This document shows positions 14,287 through 19,371 of a DNA stretch of 19,371 bases, piece by piece. Source of the DNA: DASZKW01 sp035552775 (lineage in GTDB: Bacteria; Actinomycetota; Acidimicrobiia; Acidimicrobiales; Palsa-688); NCBI GenBank assembly GCA_035552775.1, contig DASZKW010000106.1:1-19371 (forward strand), read 5' to 3'. Numbering within the stretch: the stretch's first letter is position 1; every line of letters starts with the position of its first letter. The position numbers and the translations under genes are program-made. The notes under the pieces are model-generated. The model saw only the letters and a list, made by a program, of their open reading frames with translations, ran no database searches and was not told the DNA's origin.

Positions 14287-14433
14287 CCGACTCCTTCGAC
14301 TCCCGTGCTCGGTCTCCGTGCCATTCGCCAGGCGTAGCACGCTCGGCGCTGCTGACCACTACAGCGTGTCAGCGTGAGAGATCTCTGGGACTCAACTGAG
14401 AAGTGGCAAAGAACGACTATCGTCACCAGCCCA

Positions 14434-14518
14434 GGAGGGATGGCAGAGCGGCCGAATGCGAGGCTCTTGAAAAGCCTTGGGTGTCACAGCCCCGTGGGTT
14501 CAAATCCCACTCCCTCCG
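14434..14518 (+). tRNA. tRNA-Ser (anticodon TGA)
   Basis: The acceptor arm is GGAGGGA (14434-14440) paired with TCCCTCC (14511-14517), with discriminator G14518. The anticodon arm is AGGCT/AGCCT with loop CTTGAAA, placing anticodon TGA at 14468-14470 (reads UCA). It has a class-II long variable arm and a T arm identical to that of the tRNA at 1708. CCA is not encoded. A degenerate integrase follows 112 bp downstream, the usual arrangement for a tRNA-integrated island. Confidence 0.96.
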
Positions 14519-14521
14519 CAG
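14492..14521 (+). repeat. 30-bp direct repeat of the tRNA-Ser 3' part (copy 2; copy 1 at 1767-1796)
   Basis: The T arm, acceptor 3' strand and the following CAG are identical for 30 bp between the two tRNA-Ser genes. Such 3' tRNA segments are the normal attB cores of tyrosine integrases, so both genes are potential targets of the same enzymes, and the two copies could recombine to delete the 12.7 kb between them. The identity itself is partly expected from tRNA conservation. Confidence 0.7.
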
Positions 14522-14567
14522 GTCAGAGGTACTTTCTGGGTTTTGATCGGGAGCCGTCGAGGCGCCT

Positions 14568-14616
14568 AGGTCCATAAAAGGTCCATAATTGGTCCTTAAA
14601 TTTTGTGACGTGGACC
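14568..14616. promoter_or_regulatory. Three 11-bp GGTCC iterons plus inverted copy
   Basis: GGTCC begins at 14569, 14580 and 14591, exactly 11 bp apart, each followed by an AT-rich ATAAAA/ATAATT/TTAAAT part. An inverted GGACC follows at 14612-14616. One-helical-turn phasing puts all sites on one DNA face. The position between the tRNA 3' end (attB-like) and the integrase start suggests integrase arm-binding or operator sites. Confidence 0.6.
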
Positions 14617-14629
14617 AGCATGAGAGGCC

Positions 14630-15705
14630 ATGCAGGGGAGCATCCGTCGGAAGTCGGCTGATCGCTGGCAGATCCGGGTTTCGCTCCGTCGAGACCCCGA
14701 CACCGGGCCGAACACACCGTCGCCGAGCTTCTAGATCTAGAGCGATGGATGGAGCACATCGAGACGCTCGGTCGTTCGCCGTCGACCCTGGCCCGCTACC
14801 GCTCCGCCATCAAGGCCAACATCGTCCCGTTGCTGGGAACGACCCACATTGACCGGCTGACCGGCGCCGACATCGACGCATACTACGCCCGGTTGGCCAA
14901 GCGGGGACTCGGGCCGCTCAGCATCCGTAAGTGCCACGCCATCCTCTCGGCCTCGCTCAACCAGGCGGTCAAGTGGGGCTGGCTCGATCGCAACCCCATC
15001 GTGCGGGCCACTCCTCCCGGAGTGCGTTCAAAGGAGATTGTGCCGCCGACTCCTGACGAGCTGCGGCGGTTGCTCGACGAGTGCGAGCAGTCGAACCCGG
15101 ACCTGGCCACGCTCATCTATTTGGCCGTGACCACCGGATGCCGCCGGGGAGAGCTGTGCGGGCTGCGGTGGGGCGATATCGACCTGGGGCGGGCGACGGT
15201 GCTGGTGGCTCGGTCTATTTCCGACGCGGCAGGTGTGGTCGAGGTCAAGGACACCAAGACCCATCAGGCTCGACGCCTGGCCCTCGACCCATCGAGCGTC
15301 GCAGTACTGGGAAGCCAACGGGCCCGGGCCGAGGAGCGGGCGGCGGTGGCCGGCGTAGCCCTTGGACCGGCGGCGTACGTGTGGTCCCAGGACATTGCCG
15401 CCAACGTTCCGTGGCGGCCGGACCGCGTCACTGGCGCCTTTCGGATTCTCACCGATCGGCTCGGCCTGCGCGGCGTTACGTTCCACGCTCTCCGCCACTT
15501 CTCTGCAACCGCCCTCGCCGGCCAGGGCGCGGCCATCCGCACTATTGCCGGGCGACTCGGGCACGCCAACCCGAGTCTGACGCTGCGAACCTAAGCCCAC
15601 TTCCTCGATGTTTCCGACCGGGAGGGGGCCGCCGCCATCGGCGGCGTGGTAGACGCGCTGATGGCGCCGGCAGCTCCCAGCGCCGCCACGGACCCTCCCG
15701 CGTGA
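14630..15705 (+). pseudogene. Tyrosine integrase, inactivated (deletion plus stop at catalytic Tyr)
   Basis: This is a former island integrase in three pieces. The N-terminus from ATG 14630 (MQGSIRRKSADRWQIRVSL) is family-typical but then runs into TAG in its own frame. The core-binding and catalytic parts resume in another frame (TVAELLD..., open from about 14715) with roughly 35-40 usual residues missing, so a frame-changing deletion is inferred. In the catalytic domain the R box (CRRGELCGLRWGD), a Lys region, HALRH and RLGHANPS are intact, but the codon for the nucleophilic Tyr in LRTYAHF is TAA (15592-15594). The natural C-terminus continues in frame (AHFLDVSDREGAAAIGG) to TGA 15703-15705. 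Two independent lesions make it a true pseudogene. A 6-bp duplication creates a 12-bp palindrome at 14730-14741. Confidence 0.88.
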
Positions 15706-15745
15706 GCGTTGCATCGAGCTTCGGTGATGGCCGCTAATCACGCAT

Positions 15746-15773
15746 ATTTCATCTGATGCATATTCGGTGAAAT
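15746..15773. other. dif-like 28-bp candidate recombinase core site
   Basis: ATTTCATCTGA (15746-15756), TGCATA (15757-15762) and TTCGGTGAAAT (15763-15773) form an 11-6-11 imperfect palindrome (8 of 11 arm positions match), the geometry of XerCD-type and tyrosine-recombinase core sites. TTCGGTGA recurs at 15720-15727 and 15904-15911. The site lies between the dead integrase and the active recombinase gene. No second copy was seen downstream of the trio. The function is inferred. Confidence 0.45.
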
Positions 15774-15813
15774 CGAGCCTCCAGATCCAAAAGCGTTGTG
15801 GTTGTTGAGGTTT

Positions 15814-15825
15814 CGGTCGCGACCG
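15814..15825. promoter_or_regulatory. 12-bp perfect palindrome upstream of recombinase trio
   Basis: CGGTCGCGACCG is a perfect palindrome about 110 bp before the chosen start at 15926, in the only non-coding stretch before the trio. It could be an operator for the XRE-type protein encoded by the second gene; this is a guess based on position. Confidence 0.3.
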
Positions 15826-15925
15826 GTAGCGGCTGCGGGAGTGAGCGAGGCGGGCTTTGGGGGCATCCACCAGCGGCTTCGCATTTGATGCTTGGATCGG
15901 TCTTTCGGTGAGAGGCGGTTTTCGG

Positions 15926-17044
15926 GTGCAGCGAGGGATCGACGCGGTGGGCCCAGCCCGCTTGCAGCTGGTCGGCGACGAGCCGGCCGATCGAGCCGAG
16001 ATGGAGGTGTTCGCGGCGATGCTGGACGGGTGGCGAGCCCAGCAGTTGTCGCGGAACCTGTCGTTTGCGACGATCGACACCGGCGCTCGGGTGGTCCGGC
16101 GGTTCCAGGATGACGCCAGGTCGTTCCCGTGGGGGTGGACGGCGGGAGACCTGGAGGAGTGGGCCGGGCGGCTACGAGTCACGGATCGCCGTGCGCGCTC
16201 CACGGTCCGTTCTTACGAACTGGCGGTGCGGTCGTTCCTCACCTATGTCTGCGACCCGGCATACGGGTGGGACCGGGCCTGCATGGACCGCTTCGGGACG
16301 CACCCGACCCAGATTTGCAGCGCCGCCAACCTTGCCGCGCACGCCGCTGACTACGAGGGCCGCCCGGGGCGCCGTTCGCTGACCCGAGCCGAGTGCCAGG
16401 ACCTTTTCGACGCGGCGGACGCCCGGGTGGAGGCGGTGCGGGCGAATGGGCGCAAGGGCTGGGTGCCGGCGTTTCGCGATGCCACCATGTTGAAGGTGGC
16501 CTACGGGTGGGGGCTGCGCCGCCGAGAGCTGTTGATGCTCGAGGACCACGATTTCGGGTCGAACCCCCAGGCGGCCGAGTTCGGCCGGTTCGGAGTGTGC
16601 CAGGTCCGATGGGGGAAGGCGGCGAAGGGGTCAGAGCCGCGCCGGCGCGGCGTGCTCACGGTGATGGGATGGTCGGTGGAAGTCATCGGCGAGTGGGTGA
16701 ACGACATCTGGCCCCAGGTCCGTGAGCCCGGTGGGCGCGGCCTGTGGCCTTCCGAGCGCGGTTGTCGAGTCAGCGAGGACCGGGTCAACGCCGCCTTCGC
16801 GGCGGCCGCCGCGGACGCCGGTCTTCCTGTCGGCCAAAGCCCCCATTGTCTTCGCCACTCCTATGTCAGCCATCTGATCGAGGATGGTTTCGATGCCCTC
16901 TTCGTGCAGCAACAGGTTGGCCACGAGCACGCGTCGACGACCGCCATCTATACCTCCGTGTCGTCGGACTACCGGACCCGGACGTTGCGCGCCGCGCTCG
17001 ACCGGGCGGTCGACGTCACCGACGAGGGTGGAGGAGGGCGGTGA
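15926..17044 (+). CDS. Tyrosine recombinase of the trio, catalytically complete
   Basis: This is a 372-aa protein from GTG 15926; GTG 15908 and TTG 15857 are alternative starts. A SAM-like core-binding domain (about 28-125: AMLDGWRAQQLSRNLSF, TVRSYELAVRSFLTYVCDP) is followed by the catalytic domain with R199 (GLRRREL), K234 (KAAKGSEPRRR), H307 and R310 (HCLRHSYVSH), H333 (VGHEHASTT) and Y342 (IYTSV). All six are present, so it should cut and join DNA. I recognise the family as a recurrent actinobacterial recombinase found next to a small XRE gene; I know of no experimental target. The stop overlaps the next gene by GTGA. It is unrelated in sequence detail to the two island integrases in the window, which belong to the AP2-armed phage type. 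Confidence 0.85.
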   Translation: MQRGIDAVGPARLQLVGDEPADRAEMEVFAAMLDGWRAQQLSRNLSFATIDTGARVVRRFQDDARSFPWGWTAGDLEEWAGRLRVTDRRARSTVRSYELAVRSFLTYVCDPAYGWDRACMDRFGTHPTQICSAANLAAHAADYEGRPGRRSLTRAECQDLFDAADARVEAVRANGRKGWVPAFRDATMLKVAYGWGLRRRELLMLEDHDFGSNPQAAEFGRFGVCQVRWGKAAKGSEPRRRGVLTVMGWSVEVIGEWVNDIWPQVREPGGRGLWPSERGCRVSEDRVNAAFAAAAADAGLPVGQSPHCLRHSYVSHLIEDGFDALFVQQQVGHEHASTTAIYTSVSSDYRTRTLRAALDRAVDVTDEGGGGR

Positions 17045-17370
17045 AACCCCCGGCCGGCTACAGCTGGCGGCTGCGCCCGGTGATGGCCGCCCACGGGTTG
17101 TGGAAGACCAGCGATCTGGGTCCGCTGCTGGCCGAGCGCGGCGTGGTGCTGTCGGCCGCCCAGGTATACCGTCTCGCCGCCCAGATCCCCGAACGGCTGT
17201 CGCTGCGCACCTTGAGCGCGCTCTGCGACATCTTCGCATGCACCCCCAACGACCTGATCGAGCTCGGCAACGGAACTGCCGCTGGGGAAGCGCCGGCCAA
17301 GGACAACGTGGTCGACCTGGCCACCGTGGGGCGCCCCCGCCGGGCGCGCGTCGACCCTGGCCGGAAATGA
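17041..17370 (+). CDS. Small XRE-type helix-turn-helix protein
   Basis: This is a 109-aa protein. Residues about 8-75 form a Cro/C1-type HTH: LRPVMAAHGLWKTSDLGPLL, the turn AERGVVLSAAQVYRLA as recognition helix, then ERLSLRTLSALCDIFACTPNDLIEL, the standard closing helices of XRE proteins. The tail (78-109) is polar and basic (RPRRARVDPGRK). GTG 17041 overlaps the recombinase stop (GTGA) and GGAGGAGGG precedes it. Its stop overlaps the next ATG (ATGA). The tight coupling between two recombinase-like genes suggests a stoichiometric partner, such as a target- or end-binding subunit or an autoregulator, rather than an independent repressor. That role is inference. Confidence 0.8.
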   Translation: MKPPAGYSWRLRPVMAAHGLWKTSDLGPLLAERGVVLSAAQVYRLAAQIPERLSLRTLSALCDIFACTPNDLIELGNGTAAGEAPAKDNVVDLATVGRPRRARVDPGRK

Positions 17371-18824
17371 CCTACCGCCGTCAGGTGCGCGTCTGCGGGC
17401 GTTGCGGTCGCTCGGTGATCGTCGGGTGGCACTGGCCGGACGGGTTCGTCTGTGTCAGCTGTGTCCGCCACGGCGTGCGCCGCCGGGGCGCCTGCCCGGA
17501 CTGTGGCGACCATCGGCGCTTGCCTGGCCTCGATGGCGCCGGGCGGCCGGTCTGTGTGGACTGCGCCGGGATCGCTACATCGTTCCTATGCGCCACGTGT
17601 GGAACTGAAGGCGAGCTGTGGTTCGCCCGCACGTGCCTGCGCTGCTCACTGCGCCGTCGCCTCGCCACAGCCCTTGACGACGGCACAGGAAACGTCAAAG
17701 CCGAATTGATGCCCTTGTTCGAGGCGATGGCCGCAATGGCCGATCCTTGGCCGGGGCTGACCTGGTTGAACACCGCCCACGTCCGCAAGCGCCTCGGCGC
17801 GCTGGCCACCGGCGAGGTGGCCCTCAGCCATGACGGTGTCGACACCCTCCCGGCCGGCCAAGGACGCGAGTACCTGCGCGAGTTGCTCGTCGCCCATGGC
17901 ATCCTGGCCTCGGCGGACAAGTACCTGATGGCCTACCAGCGCTGGGAGGCCACCCGCCTTGACACCATCGAGAATCCCGACGACCGCCACCACATCCGCG
18001 TATACCTGCGCTGGCGGCACCACCGTGAGCTCGCCGCTCGCGCCGAGGCCGCCCCGCTGACGGGGTCGGTCGTCGCCACCGCCCGGATGCGCACCAACGC
18101 CGCTCTTCGGTTCCTCGGCTGGCTGCGGGCGCGCGACACCGAACTGGGCCGCTGCGCCCAGGCCGATCTCGACGACTGGTTCGCCACCGCATCCAACCCG
18201 CGAGCAGCAACAGACTTCTTGGTCTGGGCCATGCGCCACCAGCGCTGTCCTCATCTCACCCTGCCAACCCACCGGCGCCGCAGCCCCACCGCCGCGCCCG
18301 CCGACCAGCGCGCCGCCGCCCTGATCCGCCTGCTCAGCGACGACCGCATCGATCTCGTCGACCGCGTCGCCGGCTGCATGGTGCTCGTCCTCGCCCAACC
18401 CGTCACCCGCATCACCACGATCCGCCTCGCCGACATCGACTATGACAACGACGACCTGCGCGTCCGCCTCGGCGAACACCCCATCGTTCTTCCCCAGCCC
18501 CTCGCCCGCGTCATCGTCGCCCTCATCGACCAGCGCCCCCACCTGGCCACCGCCGCCAACCCGACCTCGCCGTGGCTATTCCCCGGCACAGCACCGGGCC
18601 GGCCGCTGTGCCCCGAACAGCTCAGCCACCGCCTTGGCCGCCTCGGCATCACCGCCGCCGGTCGACAGGCCGCCATGAAACAACTCATCTCCGAAGTTCC
18701 TGCGCCACTGCTCGCTGAAGCCCTCGGCTACCACCCCCAGACCACGGCAAGAAGAGCAGCCGAGCAAGGCGCCGACTGGGCTGCCTACGCCGCTCTCAAA
18801 GCCCGCCAAACAGCCCAACTCTGA
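17367..18824 (+). CDS. Zinc-ribbon protein with degenerate tyrosine-recombinase-like domain
   Basis: This is a 485-aa protein. Three consecutive zinc ribbons occupy the N-terminus: C10/C13/C29/C32, C43/C46/C63/C66 and C75/C78/C90/C93. A helical middle region (about 110-300; KYLMAYQRWEATRLD, ARMRTNAALRFLGWLRAR) resembles a core-binding domain. The C-terminal part (310-485) looks like a tyrosine-recombinase catalytic fold, with an R-box-like QPVTRITTIRLADI (R348) and LGYHPQTT (H456). However, the HxxR box is absent (GRQAAM in its place) and no Tyr lies 9-10 residues after H456; the next is Y474. It is therefore probably a non-catalytic, DNA-binding partner of the first recombinase. ATG 17367 overlaps the XRE stop. 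The domain reading is mine, by motif; the family name is unknown to me. Confidence 0.75.
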   Translation: MTYRRQVRVCGRCGRSVIVGWHWPDGFVCVSCVRHGVRRRGACPDCGDHRRLPGLDGAGRPVCVDCAGIATSFLCATCGTEGELWFARTCLRCSLRRRLATALDDGTGNVKAELMPLFEAMAAMADPWPGLTWLNTAHVRKRLGALATGEVALSHDGVDTLPAGQGREYLRELLVAHGILASADKYLMAYQRWEATRLDTIENPDDRHHIRVYLRWRHHRELAARAEAAPLTGSVVATARMRTNAALRFLGWLRARDTELGRCAQADLDDWFATASNPRAATDFLVWAMRHQRCPHLTLPTHRRRSPTAAPADQRAAALIRLLSDDRIDLVDRVAGCMVLVLAQPVTRITTIRLADIDYDNDDLRVRLGEHPIVLPQPLARVIVALIDQRPHLATAANPTSPWLFPGTAPGRPLCPEQLSHRLGRLGITAAGRQAAMKQLISEVPAPLLAEALGYHPQTTARRAAEQGADWAAYAALKARQTAQL

Positions 18825-19090
18825 CCCAATACGAACCCCGCGAACACGCGTCTCCACCAGCACGCCGTCGCCCGATCGCCCGGTCCCGCAGTCATGGGAA
18901 GTCTCTCCGCTACCGGGACAGTAGGGAGCGGTGTCCGAGTCTCGCTCCTAGAGGACGACGCGGGCGAGCTTCAAGACCGGGTGCTGAGCGCCTGGCACGG
19001 CATACAACTCAGCCTGGCGGGGTGTGGCCGTGCTCAAGCTCATCGAGAACAGCACCGGCCACGCCTGGTTGCTCTCGGGGTCGCCTGGGA
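18825..19090. other. Stretch without a supported gene
   Basis: Plus-strand open frames here (for example from ATG 18894, and a second from GTG 19024 open to the right edge) have mixed third-position composition and no recognisable motif. I see no tRNA, terminator or repeat matching the left side of the recombinase trio. It may be decayed element DNA. Confidence 0.4.
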
Positions 19091-19249
19091 TTATCTTCGC
19101 TGGGCCCTCCACAACAGCCCCAACTCCCAGCCGTTCCTTCGAGCCCGCAGCCCAACCGCGCTCAACGCCGTCAGGCTGGTCGGAAGATACAATAAGGACC
19201 CGCGCCGTTGCATCGGCAGCGCCGTCCTTGGTGCCCGGATCTCGGTCAT
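19091..19249 (-). CDS. Possible 52-aa protein coupled to upstream gene
   Basis: ATG 19247-19249 overlaps the stop of the partial gene to its right (ATGA) and the frame stops with TAA at 19091-19093. Codon usage starts GC-rich but deteriorates after about 15 codons (TTA, TTG, TAT, CTT), and no motif is seen. It may be a truncated or frameshifted remnant rather than a gene. Confidence 0.25.
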   Translation of the reverse strand: MTEIRAPRTALPMQRRGSLLYLPTSLTALSAVGLRARRNGWELGLLWRAQRR

Positions 19250-19371
19250 CGCTCGGGCCGGTAGGCGCTCACGGACACCTTGAGCAGGTCGAGGAGACGC
19301 TCCTGGAGGGAGCTGAGGACCGGGTCGGCGACAGCGAGCAGCTCATCGTGGTGAGATACGACCGTGCGCGT
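19246..19371 (-). CDS. C-terminal end of an unidentified protein (partial)
   Basis: The frame enters from the right edge and stops at TGA (19246-19248). The 41 visible codons have strongly GC third positions like the host genes. The residues form an amphipathic, Leu-rich helix (DPVLSSLQERLLDLLKVSV) followed by SAYRPER. This is not enough to name a family. It reads towards the recombinase trio. Confidence 0.45.
   Translation of the reverse strand, partial: TRTVVSHHDELLAVADPVLSSLQERLLDLLKVSVSAYRPER

Larger units (their letters stand above)
15720..18824 (+). mobile_element. Putative recombinase-trio transposable element
   Basis: This covers the three overlapping genes at 15926, 17041 and 17367 plus the upstream repeat region. 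Gene content (active tyrosine recombinase, XRE-like DNA-binding protein, zinc-ribbon pseudo-recombinase) parallels the logic of Tn554 tnpABC and RIT elements, but the protein set differs. No cargo gene is visible. The true ends are unknown; the left limit is set at the first TTCGGTGA copy and the right at the last stop, both arbitrary. Confidence 0.55.

Noticed and set aside
15028..16203. 391-codon minus-strand frame across the integrase pseudogene and recombinase start
   Set aside because: Composition is Ser/Arg-rich without motifs and it is antisense to clear recombinase homology on the plus strand.
15707..19215. CGTTGCATCG at 15707-15716 and 19206-19215 as direct repeats flanking the trio (possible target duplication)
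   Set aside because: Only 10 bp, no extension on either side, and the right copy is inside a possible coding frame; chance is likely, and tyrosine-recombinase elements rarely duplicate targets this way.
18894..19283. Plus-strand 129-codon frame
   Set aside because: Mixed third-position composition, no RBS and no motif, and it is antisense to a better GC3-biased minus-strand frame at its end.
1..19371. CRISPR array or toxin-antitoxin pair
   Set aside because: No regularly spaced long direct repeats and no recognisable cas, toxin or antitoxin motifs were seen; the small XRE gene is coupled to recombinases rather than to a toxin.

Overview
The window looks like a chromosomal segment of a high-GC actinobacterium. 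Third codon positions are strongly GC, GTG and TTG starts are frequent, genes are packed with 4-bp ATGA/GTGA overlaps, and there is one clear TANNNT-6nt-ATG leaderless-type start (pheA). The gene set (ABC-F, hisN-type phosphatase, LarB/LarC, iron-containing redox enzyme) would fit Acidimicrobiia or a related lineage; the class is inference, not proven here.

Layout. (1) 1-1700: the end of an integrative element of the rep-xis-int type: the last codons of a replication initiator, an excisionase overlapping it by ATGA, and a convergent tyrosine integrase whose C-terminus is frameshifted just after the catalytic Tyr. A cluster of three ACTAGTCC sites lies over the int promoter, and a tRNA-Ser(CGA) follows directly. 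(2) 1.8-14.4 kb: a housekeeping-like block. It holds a small membrane protein with an internal 21-bp repeat, a 105-bp extragenic palindrome, a minus-strand run ABC-F > hisN-like > MBL hydrolase > diiron ferritin-like oxygenase, a divergent haem-oxygenase-like iron enzyme, a secreted parallel beta-helix protein, larB-larC (nickel-pincer cofactor synthesis), pheA (prephenate dehydratase) and a STAS protein. (3) 14.4-15.7 kb: tRNA-Ser(TGA) followed by a dead integrase. Its N-terminus is broken by a frame-changing deletion and its catalytic Tyr codon is a TAA stop. Three 11-bp-phased GGTCC iterons precede it. (4) 15.7-18.8 kb: a compact three-gene recombination module in which all genes overlap by 4 bp: an apparently active tyrosine recombinase, a small XRE-type DNA-binding protein, and a 485-aa protein with three zinc ribbons fused to a recombinase-like domain lacking HxxR and Tyr. 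A dif-like 28-bp 11-6-11 site lies just upstream. (5) 18.8-19.4 kb: mostly unassigned, with the end of a minus-strand gene at the right edge.

How it fits together. Two serine tRNA genes that share a 30-bp identical 3' part bracket the 12.7-kb host block, and each has an integrase on its outer side. Region 4 is the best candidate for a poorly described system: a transposon-like recombinase trio apparently sitting on top of a decayed tRNA-associated island.
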